Shown here: one piece after another, positions 1-9,226 of the stretch
Position numbering within the stretch: position 1 is the first letter of the stretch
How the letters are laid out: the number at the start of each line of letters is the position of its first letter
DNA from: Defluviitaleaceae bacterium
GTDB taxonomy: Bacteria > Bacillota > Clostridia > Lachnospirales > WQUN01
Length of the DNA stretch: 64,000 nt
Assembly (NCBI GenBank): GCA_009780185.1
Contig: WRAN01000012.1
Span: 1 to 64,000, forward strand
Direction: 5' to 3'
Position numbers and translations under genes: made by a program
The notes under the pieces: generated by a model
What the model was told of the DNA's origin: nothing
The model's database searches: none
The model's input: the letters and a program-made list of their open reading frames with translations, nothing else

Positions 1-232
<232 letters not shown>

Positions 233-457
233 ATTTCTTTATTGCATCTTTCGATGCCACAAAGCTTTACCTTTTTTACTGGCATTGCTTTTTTGATTCA
301 GCTATATCAATGAAACTAGCTCATCAATATCTCCGAATCAGGTTTTTGAATCAGGCACTTTCATACCTGTTCAGGGTCCCTTTTTTTCGTGGTTATTCTG
401 TTTTCAAGGGGCAGGTGCTACATATTTCCTGTCGCCTCAACGAGTGAAGCGAGCGTT

Positions 458-486
458 AGTATAAGGCCTTATTCGTGCCTTGTCAA
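458..486 (-). promoter_or_regulatory. rRNA operon promoter (sigma-A type)
   Basis: Minus strand carries TTGACA (complement of 481-486), a 17-nt spacer and TATACT (complement of 458-463), close to the vegetative consensus. It lies about 225 nt upstream of the 16S 5' end. The transcribed leader between 233 and 457 includes a CCTTGAAAACAGAATA stretch resembling pre-16S processing/antitermination leaders of clostridia. The remaining 487-653 is AT-rich and I see no gene in it. Confidence 0.85.
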
Positions 487-653
487 CACTTTTTTGAAAT
501 AATTTTGAAATATTCTCTGGCCAGTTTATGGTAATTATTTTTTTGCCTAAGGAACTGCCTTTTATTTTCAAAAGCTTCCTTTATATATACAAATATTAAT
601 TTCTTTTTTTCTTATAGGAGGCCAATGAATTTTGCGGCTACAAGGTTTTATTT

Positions 654-2015
654 CTAAAGCAATGGTGAAAACAACCTAGAAATAGCCTCTCTAATCTTTA
701 CTCTGCGAGGCCGTTGGTTGTAGGCATCAACTGTCAATTCGCGGCAATCTTTCATGTCTTTGTAGAATGCCCTCTCCATCCCCTTGGTAACTTCCCTATC
801 TTCTATAAAAGCATGGGTTTCGAAGTTTATTTTAAAGCTTCTAACATCCATATTAGCTGTGCCTACTGCACAGATTTCTCCGTCTATCATTAGAGTTTTG
901 CAGTGAAGGAAGCCTTTGGTGTATTCATAGCCTTTTACTCCTGAACCTAGCAGCTCCCCCAGTAATGACGAGCTTGCCCAGTATACGAAGGGGTGATCTG
1001 GGTTACCTGGGTACATTATTCGCACATCTACTCCATTTAGGGCAGCAATTCTTATACATGTAAATAGCGCATCATCAGGAACGAAGTATGGGGTTTGGAT
1101 GTATACGGTTTTTTTTGCTTGCATTATTAATTGGCAGAATGCGTATAACACACTGGAATACTGAGTGTCTGGGCCGCTAGATATGATGGTCACTCTGGAG
1201 CCTGAAAATACTTCTTCACGATTGGGGAAGTATTTTGGCCCAGGCACAAGTTTATCTCCTGAGGCGAAGTTCCAATCCATCATGAACCGTAATGTGATTG
1301 GGTTTACCGCACCTCCTGTTAGCTTCATGTGGGTATCCCGCCAATTGCCAAAGCGCTCGCCCATTCCAAGATATTCGTTTCCGATATTAGAACCGCCGAT
1401 ATAAGATATTTCTCCGTCTATTATCGCCAGCTTGCGATGATTGCGAAAGTTGACTCGAACTAGAGCCGGGGGCATAAACAGTCCAAGCTTGCCTTCAGCA
1501 TCTGTTAAGGGTATAAAAGTTTCTTTTGCAGTAAAGGCACAGCCCATACCATCTACTAGAAGGCGAACATCCAGGCCTTCCATCGCCTTTTTTGCTAGCT
1601 GACGCATAAGGCGCTGACCGGTTTCGTCTCCTCTTAAGATGTAATATTGGATAAAAATGAAATCCTTGGCATTCTCTATATCTTCAAGAAGGGCATCAAA
1701 CTTTGCACTTACATCATGAAACATTGTTATTTCGTTATCGGTTGTGGCCTCGTCATCTGCGGCACCTAGGTTCATTTCCTTATATACCGTATGTAGATCC
1801 TTGTCTACTGCGGATTTTTGTATAAACACCTTTTGCTTACGCCTATCTTGGCCTACTATCATATAAATCACAAATCCGCCAATAGGAAGCATAGCTACTG
1901 CCACCATCCAGGCCCATGTTGCGGCGGTGTTTCGACGCTGCGCGAAAATTACTATGCACATAAACCCTGTATTAAGCACAAGAATCGATATCAATAAAAT
2001 TACGAGGAGGTACAC
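654..2015 (-). CDS. cls: Cardiolipin synthase (phospholipase D family)
   Basis: A 453-residue membrane enzyme that joins two phosphatidylglycerols to give cardiolipin and glycerol at the cytoplasmic membrane. Two N-terminal hydrophobic segments (about residues 2-25 and 32-54) are followed by two HKD catalytic motifs, H193-x-K195-x4-D200 in HRKLAIIDGE and H371-x-K373-x4-D378 in HCKTLMIDGE, each followed by the G(G/T)xN signature. Length is normal for bacterial Cls. The start is a GTG (2015-2013) placed about 7 nt after an AAAGGAG site. It overlaps the end of the upstream glycosyltransferase gene by 16 bases, so translation is probably coupled. It is the last gene of the leftward lipid/envelope cluster that begins with psd. 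The identity is well supported by the motifs; only substrate preference is inferred. Confidence 0.95.
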   Translation of the reverse strand: MYLLVILLISILVLNTGFMCIVIFAQRRNTAATWAWMVAVAMLPIGGFVIYMIVGQDRRKQKVFIQKSAVDKDLHTVYKEMNLGAADDEATTDNEITMFHDVSAKFDALLEDIENAKDFIFIQYYILRGDETGQRLMRQLAKKAMEGLDVRLLVDGMGCAFTAKETFIPLTDAEGKLGLFMPPALVRVNFRNHRKLAIIDGEISYIGGSNIGNEYLGMGERFGNWRDTHMKLTGGAVNPITLRFMMDWNFASGDKLVPGPKYFPNREEVFSGSRVTIISSGPDTQYSSVLYAFCQLIMQAKKTVYIQTPYFVPDDALFTCIRIAALNGVDVRIMYPGNPDHPFVYWASSSLLGELLGSGVKGYEYTKGFLHCKTLMIDGEICAVGTANMDVRSFKINFETHAFIEDREVTKGMERAFYKDMKDCRELTVDAYNQRPRRVKIREAISRLFSPLL

Positions 2016-4186
2016 TCCGCCTCTCCTTTCAAATCAATGGCCTTCCTTGGCCAAACAGAAGAAATCACTACATATAATAAAAAGCAACCCAGAATAACAT
2101 TACTGGCCGAGATAGCTCTCACAACATCGTAGCGTATTTCCATACGCCTGACCCAGTGCAATATCTCAAGACAGTTGTAGAAAAATGTTACAGAAAGCCC
2201 AACATAAATAGCCAGCACCTTCCTATCCCGCTTCTCAATAGCAGCAAGGATCAAAAATGGTAGCGCTGGGAACATATATCGGTCCAACATCCTAAAAGAG
2301 AATATATAAATCAAAGAAAATAAAGAACCGACAATAAGAAAATAGTTATTACCGCCTCTTTTTCGGTCTGCAAACAATGCTGCCATTGTGCCCCCAACAA
2401 GAAGAAGCATCACTGTCATTCCCATAAAGCCGTAGGGGATTCCAGCAAAACGGTAAGTCATTGGCCTAAAGCTGCCTCCTATAAGAGAAAAGAAATTGAA
2501 GGCATTGACTGTGCTATACGGCCTAAGCCCCAATCCATCAAAAAAGAACCTAACAGCCCGCTCCAAATCAAATGGAACAAACATCAGAATCATCAGTGCC
2601 ATAGCAAAAAGAATACATCCTCCCAGCCAAGCAATGCCCTTTAGTGAAAATTTTGTTTCTTGAAGATAGTCAATTGCCGAAAATAGATACACCGGCCCAA
2701 GGAATAGAGACTGGGGCTTTGTAAGGATGGCAATCCCAAACAGTATATATGAAGAAAGCAGTTTCTTTTCCCGAAGCAAAAGTAGTGAAAGCAGAAGAAG
2801 CAATACGAAAACGGACTCAACTTGCCCCCATACGCTGGATATTAATATAATGGCCGGGTTAAAAATCCAAAAGGCCGTCAACAATGTAGGCATCTTTGGT
2901 CGACTGTAATCCCTCTGACTTTTTTCTGCGCGACGATGTAGCACATAACCAATACCCAAATCACACAAAATAGCTGGTAAAAAGATAAAAAATATGAAAG
3001 CATTACTACCTCGTTCCCATTCGAAGTAATGACGCAGCCAGCCAAGAAAATACAATACATATAAATAAGCAGGGGGATAATCCGTAAGGTGAAAATCTGG
3101 GTGACCATAGAAGGCCGCAAAGCCATCTTCGTAGAGTATCGTAGACCAGCCCGTAAACTGACCAATATCAAAGCCAAAGCCGTAGTCAATATGCACAACC
3201 GCAATTACACGGATCAAAAACCCAAGTGCAAGCATAATCCAAATATAGTATTTTATAGGGATAGTATCTCTACCCTCACTAGGAGGAGCCATCCATTTAT
3301 AACTAGGCCAAATAGATTTTATCAAAACTAAAACCATGGCAATAGCTAAAGCAATGTTTAACGTAGAGATAAGAATCATAAAATCTCGTGAAAAATGGAA
3401 CCATTGATCCCCAATGCCAAGCATTTGATAGCCATTAATCAATAAAGACGCAGAAAAGGCGAAATAAAGCCCAAGAACTCGGCCATCTCGCCTTTCCATA
3501 AAATGAACAAGCAAAAACACTAACCCAGGGAACAACGCACGTGCCTGCATCCCTGTAGAAAATACAAATAATATAATAAAGTACGTACCGATAATAAAGT
3601 AGTAGTTCTTACTACCACGCTGGAAATCCGCAAAAAGCGCAAGAGCCGCACCCGCTACTATAAAAAGAACAAACACAGCCCCCCATATATAGTACGGAAA
3701 CCCTAAAAATACAGTTTCAAGAGGTCTATTCATCCCACCTATTAGCGCAAAAAAGTTGAACGCACTTAATGCGCCATAATCAACCCCATCTAGCCAGTTG
3801 CGAAGCTGAAACATAACAGGGAGTATAAGAACCAACACTGAGCTATAAACTTTTCCTTTAAGAAGAAAAGCAGTCAGCAATATAAGCAATACAAAAATCG
3901 GCTCTATAAGACCGGTAGACGATGAAATAAATAAAACCACCGGGTTAAACAACCACAGAGCTGCCATGACTAAAGGCCAGGCGTTATCACCTAAGCCTTT
4001 GTTAGCAAGTGCAATTTTCCCCAATAGATAAATTACATATCCTATAGCAAGGTCGCAAAAGATAATCATAGCACCCATGGCACTTGCATTGCGGTGGCTG
4101 GATATAAAGTAGGCAATCAAGCGCGCAATAAGAGCCACCCCTAGTACAACCCAAATAGCATTACGGCTCTGCAGTCGTTTACTCAT
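2000..4186 (-). CDS. Duplicated GT-C-type membrane glycosyltransferase
   Basis: 728-residue polytopic membrane protein. The C-terminal part (about 315-728) resembles GT-C mannosyltransferase-type enzymes that use polyprenyl-phosphate sugars outside the membrane: an Asp after the first helix (GFGFDIGQF) and a TDYPPAYLYVLY loop. The N-terminal part (about 1-300) is a recognisable copy of it, with matching blocks CDLAIGYVIY/CDLGIGYVLH, LWLFNPVVLFISS/FWIFNPAIILISS, AFNFFALIGG/AFNFFSLIGG and ALFADFQRG/ALFADRKRG. The N-terminal copy lacks the Asp/DYPP catalytic loop and also the segment around TKPQSLFLGP. Start is ATG with AAGGAG 6 nt upstream; tldE ends 27 nt before. Substrate and acceptor cannot be told; lipid or wall-polymer glycosylation is an inference from the lipid neighbours. 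Confidence 0.75.
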   Translation of the reverse strand: MSKRLQSRNAIWVVLGVALIARLIAYFISSHRNASAMGAMIIFCDLAIGYVIYLLGKIALANKGLGDNAWPLVMAALWLFNPVVLFISSSTGLIEPIFVLLILLTAFLLKGKVYSSVLVLILPVMFQLRNWLDGVDYGALSAFNFFALIGGMNRPLETVFLGFPYYIWGAVFVLFIVAGAALALFADFQRGSKNYYFIIGTYFIILFVFSTGMQARALFPGLVFLLVHFMERRDGRVLGLYFAFSASLLINGYQMLGIGDQWFHFSRDFMILISTLNIALAIAMVLVLIKSIWPSYKWMAPPSEGRDTIPIKYYIWIMLALGFLIRVIAVVHIDYGFGFDIGQFTGWSTILYEDGFAAFYGHPDFHLTDYPPAYLYVLYFLGWLRHYFEWERGSNAFIFFIFLPAILCDLGIGYVLHRRAEKSQRDYSRPKMPTLLTAFWIFNPAIILISSVWGQVESVFVLLLLLSLLLLREKKLLSSYILFGIAILTKPQSLFLGPVYLFSAIDYLQETKFSLKGIAWLGGCILFAMALMILMFVPFDLERAVRFFFDGLGLRPYSTVNAFNFFSLIGGSFRPMTYRFAGIPYGFMGMTVMLLLVGGTMAALFADRKRGGNNYFLIVGSLFSLIYIFSFRMLDRYMFPALPFLILAAIEKRDRKVLAIYVGLSVTFFYNCLEILHWVRRMEIRYDVVRAISASNVILGCFLLYVVISSVWPRKAIDLKGEAECTSS

Positions 4187-4213
4187 TAAATCTCCTTAGT
4201 AAGTCCAGAAATT

Positions 4214-5503
4214 TTACTTCCCGGAAATTGTTATGCCGTCAAACATAAACCACGGAAGAACCGTGATTCCGTTCACGCATCTTTCTTTTGAAATTGCAGG
4301 TATATTCTGTAGTATATCCACAACATTGAAAGATAACATAGTTTCTGATACGGCATCAGTTACTTTGCCGTTTTCTATTAAAAAGCTGTTCTTTGCCACT
4401 CCAGAGATATCCCCACTTGGGCCTGGAGATGCACCAGAAAAACGATTTATAAGTATGCCTTTATCTACGCCTTTTATCATCTCAGATAAAGAAGTGTCTC
4501 CCGCAGCAACTTCTATATTATATAGAGCTGAGTTTGCGGCACGGGGTTTTCCAGTTTTATTTGCACCATAAAGATTAAGGGCATATGAGTTAAGCATCCC
4601 GTCCTTAATATAGTCGAAGTCTTGGCTTAAAAAACCGTCACTAGTGAATCGCTCGCCGACAATCATATCTGGGTTAAGAGGAGAAGAGGAGAATGTCAAC
4701 TTTTTGTCGGCAACCAAAGTACTTAAGGCATCTTTCCAGCGGCTAGTTCCGCTAATCATTGAGCTTGTATCTAAGAAGTTCCAAAGAAGAGTGTACCAAA
4801 TCATATCATCACAAGCCGGAGTTAAAATTATTTTGCCAACAAACTTATCATCAACCATCCTGGTCTTTACGGACCTTTCTGATTCGGCAATTAAAGTACG
4901 AAGCATCCCTAAATCCATAAAGGGCTTATCCAAATTATCGGCAGCTACAGCGTAATAATTAAATGAAGATGAGGCTTCCCCCTCTTTAGCACTAAACATA
5001 GGCTGTGCATAATACCACTCAGCTTCGTCGTTAAACTCTACGCCGTTACTGTTGAGATATATAGCCTTGGTGTGATTAAATTCCGTTTGCATATCTGTGG
5101 ATACTGTCGGATATTTATCTTTAAGCTCTTGAATAAATTCTTGGGTGCGACTAAACAGTTTTTGCTTATCAGCTCCACCTATGGTGCGGCTAAAGTTTTC
5201 ATTTTTTACGAGTGGCGCAATATCTTCGGCCTCATCTGGAGCTGAGGCTTTGGCCATTGCTATACATTCTTCTACTGCACCATCTACAGAATCCTTATCC
5301 AACTTATTTATGGACATGGTTCCCTTACGGTTATTTGTTATAACTTTGAGAGTTAACTCATCTTCAAAAAGGGTGCGCATAAGGGAAAAATTATTGGCTT
5401 CAATGTTAAATTCATCTTTGCGGCCATTTGATACTTGAACAGATACCTTATTCACACCTGCTTTTAGGGCTTTTTCTAACGCATATTGAGCAACATTATT
5501 CAT
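4214..5503 (-). CDS. tldE: TldE/PmbA-type protease subunit
   Basis: 429-residue TldD/PmbA-family protein, the partner lacking the HExxxH metal site. In known systems TldD and TldE form a heterodimeric metalloprotease that trims unfolded or modified peptides (microcin B17 maturation, CcdA degradation in E. coli). Family features include the C-terminal FLIENGKVTDAV segment and the Gly-rich NRFSGASPGPSGDISG stretch. I place the start at the ATG at 5503, not at the longer reading to 5557, because GGAGGG lies about 7 nt before it and tldD stops at 5505, one base away. Peptide substrate is unknown; no RiPP precursor gene is visible beside it. Confidence 0.9.
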   Translation of the reverse strand: MNNVAQYALEKALKAGVNKVSVQVSNGRKDEFNIEANNFSLMRTLFEDELTLKVITNNRKGTMSINKLDKDSVDGAVEECIAMAKASAPDEAEDIAPLVKNENFSRTIGGADKQKLFSRTQEFIQELKDKYPTVSTDMQTEFNHTKAIYLNSNGVEFNDEAEWYYAQPMFSAKEGEASSSFNYYAVAADNLDKPFMDLGMLRTLIAESERSVKTRMVDDKFVGKIILTPACDDMIWYTLLWNFLDTSSMISGTSRWKDALSTLVADKKLTFSSSPLNPDMIVGERFTSDGFLSQDFDYIKDGMLNSYALNLYGANKTGKPRAANSALYNIEVAAGDTSLSEMIKGVDKGILINRFSGASPGPSGDISGVAKNSFLIENGKVTDAVSETMLSFNVVDILQNIPAISKERCVNGITVLPWFMFDGITISGK

Positions 5504-5504
5504 A

Positions 5505-6887
5505 CTATTTCCCTCCAAGGTTGATATCACAGCGCATTGCGGGGCCACCCATACCACAGGTCATTGGCTGTTTTTTACCGCAGAAGCCGCTGATGTCCCA
5601 GTGCATATCATCTGAAACCATATCAATGGTTTTAAGCATGTCAAAGGCTACACCGGAAACTGAGGTTTCGCGAAGAGCCCTTCCAATCTTACCATTTTTG
5701 ATTTCATAGCCCTCCTCTACAGAGAAGGTAAATTCACCGGTTTGGTCTGCTTGACCATTACCGCTGGATACCAAGTAATATCCATCATCAACACTGGCAA
5801 TCATATCTTCCAGCTTGCTGACACCTGGAACAATTGCGGTATTACGCATACGGATTAGTGGCTCGTCAGAGAATGTAAAGGCTCTTGCGTTGCCTTGAGG
5901 TTTTGCGTTTAACTGGCGGGCTGTGTCTCTGTTATGCATATACCCGGTAAGAATGCCATCCTTGATTAATATAGCATCTTCGGCGGCAATGCCTTCATCA
6001 TCTACATAAACAGGCAATGGACAGGGTTCGCCATTATAAGTGTGGGCATAGTCCACCATGGACACAAGCTCACTTGCGACTTGTTTATTCAGATTAAATG
6101 ACGCTACAGAGCCATTTAATACAGCGTCAGCTTCTACAGTGTGGCCAATTGCTTCGTGTGCTAACATTCCTGCCATTTTGGGGCCAAGAATAACCTTGTT
6201 TAATCCTGCTTTTGGGAATATCCCATCGCGCTTTTTCATTAGAGACTCATAAAGGGTATCCAATTCACGCTCCAATAGATTTGGGTCTGTAAATATTTCA
6301 TTAAAATGCCCTAATCTGCCTAGCGGTCTATACAACTCTACAGGAACACCATCGGATGTATCTGCTGTCATAACCACATAAACCATGCTTCTCGGTTGAT
6401 AAAAGTGGCTATTGGCACCATCGCTCACGACAAGCTGCTTTTCCATGTTAAGTATATTGGCAACTACAGTGCGACTGCTTAGATTTCTGAATTTCTTTAC
6501 AATCATTGCGTCAATAGCCTGGATGAAATCAATCAAGTAACTTTGAGGTACAGCCAAACCAGGAGATATGACAAGACCTTTATTGCCAGAGATAGTATCA
6601 GGCAATGGAGGCTTACCTTTTTTTACTTGTGAATCCATAAAAATCGCGTTATCTGCTGCGGCTGATAATACGTTTTTTACGCCTTCTGGGGTGTAAGTAG
6701 CACTGGAAGCGAAGCCAAAGGTACCGCCGCGGTAAACCCGAGCGGATACACCTCCTTCTGAATCCTGGGAATTGGCTACCATGTTTCCTGAAACCAACAC
6801 AGCGCGTTGATTTGTGTTAATTTGCGCTCTAAGCTCTGTGTAATCTTTGAAAGCGCCCTTGTGTGAAGATAAAAAGTCTCTTAGCAT
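5505..6887 (-). CDS. tldD: TldD-type zinc metalloprotease subunit
   Basis: 460-residue catalytic partner of the following tldE. The HEAIGHTVEAD motif (H244, E245, H249) is the HExxxH metal-binding site of TldD proteins. In the known complex TldD supplies the metal and TldE closes a chamber that admits only unfolded peptides. Good Shine-Dalgarno (AAAGGAG) before the ATG at 6887. The gene lies 12 nt after pssA and 1 nt before tldE, so it is very probably part of a polycistronic transcript with the phospholipid genes. Why a peptide-processing protease sits between lipid genes is not evident from the sequence. Confidence 0.93.
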   Translation of the reverse strand: MLRDFLSSHKGAFKDYTELRAQINTNQRAVLVSGNMVANSQDSEGGVSARVYRGGTFGFASSATYTPEGVKNVLSAAADNAIFMDSQVKKGKPPLPDTISGNKGLVISPGLAVPQSYLIDFIQAIDAMIVKKFRNLSSRTVVANILNMEKQLVVSDGANSHFYQPRSMVYVVMTADTSDGVPVELYRPLGRLGHFNEIFTDPNLLERELDTLYESLMKKRDGIFPKAGLNKVILGPKMAGMLAHEAIGHTVEADAVLNGSVASFNLNKQVASELVSMVDYAHTYNGEPCPLPVYVDDEGIAAEDAILIKDGILTGYMHNRDTARQLNAKPQGNARAFTFSDEPLIRMRNTAIVPGVSKLEDMIASVDDGYYLVSSGNGQADQTGEFTFSVEEGYEIKNGKIGRALRETSVSGVAFDMLKTIDMVSDDMHWDISGFCGKKQPMTCGMGGPAMRCDINLGGK

Positions 6888-6899
6888 TTTACATCTCCT

Positions 6900-7505
6900 T
6901 TAAATAAGCCAAATTATTAGAACTGTAATAAAAAAGGCCAATCCAATCAATCCCATAATAATTTGCCACTTACCATACTTGGCAAGCTTGAAGCAAGAAA
7001 TCATAAGAATACCCACAATAAAGAATGTCACCGTTAAGGCCCATACAGGAAAGTTAGCGTAAAGTATCGCCCATGTAACAATAACAACAATCATCATTGC
7101 CCCAGGCACAGGAAGTCCGGTAAAAGACTTGTCCGCTTCATTAATATTATAGTAAGCCAATCGCCAAAGGCCGCAGATACAATAAAATACAAGACCGATA
7201 CGCATGGGCCAGTTGTAAGCCATAAATGAGTGGACAATCCAAACAGGCATAATTACGCAGCTAAAAAAGTCTACTAATGAGTCTATGGCCTGGCCAAAAC
7301 GAGATTGCTGGTTGAGCTTAGAGGCAAACCAGCCATCTACCAAGTCGCATACGCCTGCAAAGAACAAGCACACCATCGCCGCCATAAAATTGCCGCCAAC
7401 AAGATAATAGCAAGCGGCAATGCACAGAACCATACCAATGGTAGTAATTGCATTAGGAACGTTGAGGTTACCAAGCGCTGGGAAGTACTTAGAAATTATT
7501 TTCAT
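6900..7505 (-). CDS. pssA: CDP-diacylglycerol-serine O-phosphatidyltransferase
   Basis: 201-residue integral membrane enzyme making phosphatidylserine from CDP-diacylglycerol and serine. It contains the CDP-alcohol phosphatidyltransferase signature D-x2-D-G-x2-A-x9-G-x3-D-x3-D in DLVDGWFASKLNQQ..FGQAIDSLVD, and about six hydrophobic segments. The next upstream gene is psd, whose product decarboxylates phosphatidylserine, so together they give phosphatidylethanolamine. An AGGAGG stands about 17 nt before the chosen ATG and directly before a two-codon mini-ORF (ATGAATTAA), an odd arrangement shared in outline with the SLH protein gene at 39596. PssA assignment is favoured over PgsA by the adjacent psd. 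Confidence 0.9.
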   Translation of the reverse strand: MKIISKYFPALGNLNVPNAITTIGMVLCIAACYYLVGGNFMAAMVCLFFAGVCDLVDGWFASKLNQQSRFGQAIDSLVDFFSCVIMPVWIVHSFMAYNWPMRIGLVFYCICGLWRLAYYNINEADKSFTGLPVPGAMMIVVIVTWAILYANFPVWALTVTFFIVGILMISCFKLAKYGKWQIIMGLIGLAFFITVLIIWLI

Positions 7506-7507
7506 TT

Positions 7508-7576
7508 TTTAATTCATGCCTCCTTCGTCGGCGGAACAAATAGGTTGGCATGAAATTTTGCTTCGCAAATATTTCA
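7508..7576 (-). promoter_or_regulatory. pssA leader: hairpin plus conserved leader motif
   Basis: Upstream of pssA, 7551-7576 forms a stable hairpin (arms TGAAATTTTGC and GCAAATATTTCA, loop TTC). It is followed on the minus strand by CCAACCTATTTGTTCCGC, then GA-GAAGGAGG and a mini-ORF ATGAATTAA. The segment from CCAACC to ATGAAT is nearly the same as the sequence before the SLH/beta-helix gene at 39608-39646. I cannot match it to a known riboswitch or operator. Confidence 0.5.
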
Positions 7577-7679
7577 CACTTCCCCCTCTAGTATGAGTGA
7601 AATGCACCGCATAAAGTGCGAGCTTTTACCCAAAAAAACAAATCACATAGGCTGCCGCCTTAAACGGCAAATTGAGAAT

Positions 7680-8642
7680 TTATTGCCCCAATGGATGACC
7701 GATTAAAGATTTCGTTTCATACCCTGCATCGGTTTGGGTAAGAATATCCTTATCTGGAACGAAAGCGCCAGCCTTAAAAAACAGCAATACCAAAGATCCT
7801 CCAGGCAAGAAAAAGCTAGCCTGCTGCCCCCGGTTAACCCGCTGCCCTATATCAAAGCAATGAACAATACTACCCACAAAGGTAGCCCCCACCTCAACCA
7901 TAGCAACCTCGCCAAAATTATTAGATTCAAACTTAACGAGAGCCCGCTTATTGCGGCAATAAAGACGCCGAACCCTATCAACGGCTAAAGGATTAACAGA
8001 ATACAAATCCCCTTTAAGAAATTTAGCACCAGTCACGACCCCATCATCAAAAAAATGCATTCTATGATAATTGGTAGGGGTAAGGCGTATCCGTACCATA
8101 GTGCCGCCTCGATAGATTTCTGCCAACTCCTCGTCTCCAAATAGCTCCGCCAATGAAAAATCCGCACCCTTTGCAGCGATAAGCTTTTCAGGGGCAATGT
8201 TCGTGTTAATAGAAACCAGACCCTCGCAAGGAGACCCCAGCACTTTAGGCTCCTTTGGGAAACTAATGTCGGCTTTTTCTCTGGAAAAAAACTGAGCAAA
8301 ATTCTTATACGAAGGCTCGCAACCCGTCATATCAATTTCATTTTCCATAATAAACTTAGGAATTTTACGCGCAGACAAAGGGGTACGGCAATATAGACCA
8401 TACAGCCGACTGACAGCCTTACGCTTCACCCACCATAACATTGAAGCCCGTCCAACTGGGTTTTCATATATAAGGCGCATCCAGCGTTCTGCTACTATTC
8501 TCTCTTGCTCTAACTGGCCATTATTGTATACCCAAAGAGGCTGACCTGCCTGCCTAGTGCCTCGTCTAAAGCGAAGACGTCTAAGTCTTGGGGGGCGCAA
8601 CTTAACCCAACGATTATTTTTCCTAATCCGTCTATGGTTCAT
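7680..8642 (-). CDS. psd: Phosphatidylserine decarboxylase
   Basis: 320-residue pyruvoyl-dependent enzyme converting phosphatidylserine to phosphatidylethanolamine at the membrane. Psd is made as a proenzyme that cleaves itself before a serine, which becomes the pyruvoyl group; here the site is LPGGS with Ser at about residue 283, followed by LVLLFFKAGA as in the family. The HRMHFFDDG segment corresponds to the conserved YHRxH catalytic region. The first ~45 residues are unusually Arg-rich (RRLRFRRGTR). Start ATG has GGGAG about 7 nt upstream. It is the first gene of the leftward cluster psd-pssA-tldD-tldE-GT-cls, with 174 nt between it and pssA. Confidence 0.93.
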   Translation of the reverse strand: MNHRRIRKNNRWVKLRPPRLRRLRFRRGTRQAGQPLWVYNNGQLEQERIVAERWMRLIYENPVGRASMLWWVKRKAVSRLYGLYCRTPLSARKIPKFIMENEIDMTGCEPSYKNFAQFFSREKADISFPKEPKVLGSPCEGLVSINTNIAPEKLIAAKGADFSLAELFGDEELAEIYRGGTMVRIRLTPTNYHRMHFFDDGVVTGAKFLKGDLYSVNPLAVDRVRRLYCRNKRALVKFESNNFGEVAMVEVGATFVGSIVHCFDIGQRVNRGQQASFFLPGGSLVLLFFKAGAFVPDKDILTQTDAGYETKSLIGHPLGQ

Positions 8643-8790
8643 TTTTCATCTCCCAGCGAAGAAATACACGAATTAATTTTGAGTCGTCATATGTATTACA
8701 TTATATATATCGTGAATGTTTCACGAATTATACCGCGATTTTATGAGAAAAGCCAATATGAAACAATGGATATAAAGAAATATTATTGTG

Positions 8791-8834
8791 TTGACCTTTC
8801 AGTCTAAACGCAATAAACTGGATTTAAAACAGTT
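8791..8834 (+). promoter_or_regulatory. blaI promoter with candidate operator
   Basis: TTGACC at 8791-8796 and TAAACT at 8814-8819 are spaced by 17 nt, giving a plausible vegetative promoter for the repressor gene at 8857. An inverted repeat AACTG-(9 nt)-CAGTT at 8816-8834 overlaps the -10 box. Repressors of the BlaI/MecI family bind short dyads over their own promoters, so this is a candidate autoregulatory operator; it does not show the TACA/TGTA core of the best-studied bla operators. Confidence 0.45.
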
Positions 8835-8856
8835 AAACTCGGGAGAATGGACATGA

Positions 8857-9222
8857 ATGAATGATAATTACACCCTAACAGTTGCAGAGGAAAGACTTGC
8901 AGATATTATCTGGCAGAAAGCACCTTTGACTTCGCCAGAATTAGTAAATATTGCCTGGGAAAAGTTAGAATGGAAAAAGTCTACTACATACACTGTCCTC
9001 AGAAGACTTTGCGAAAAAGGGATTTTCGTTAACGGAAGTGCTATTGTGAAAGTTGCAATTACTCGCGAAGAGCTGATTGCAAGCCAAAGCCGCCATTTTG
9101 TAAACAGCTCCTTCGGAGGCTCCCTTCCCGGATTTATGGCATCTTTCTTTGGTGGAAAGAAATTATCAGCCAAGGAAGCAGATGAGCTAAAGCAGCTAAT
9201 AGATCAGCACCAAGAGGAGTGA
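8857..9222 (+). CDS. BlaI/MecI-family transcriptional repressor
   Basis: 121-residue winged-helix repressor of the BlaI/MecI/CopY family. The N-terminal domain (about 1-75) has the family pattern LTVAEERLADIIWQKAPLTSPELV..KKSTTYTVLRRLCEKGIF; the C-terminal part forms the dimerisation helices. In relatives this gene is paired with a BlaR1-type M56 sensor protease that starts a few bases downstream. Here a start codon follows at 9227 (MKDIFLD), but the frame is lost after eight codons and only a decayed sequence follows. The repressor itself looks intact. Confidence 0.88.
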   Translation: MNDNYTLTVAEERLADIIWQKAPLTSPELVNIAWEKLEWKKSTTYTVLRRLCEKGIFVNGSAIVKVAITREELIASQSRHFVNSSFGGSLPGFMASFFGGKKLSAKEADELKQLIDQHQEE

Positions 9223-9226
9223 TAGT

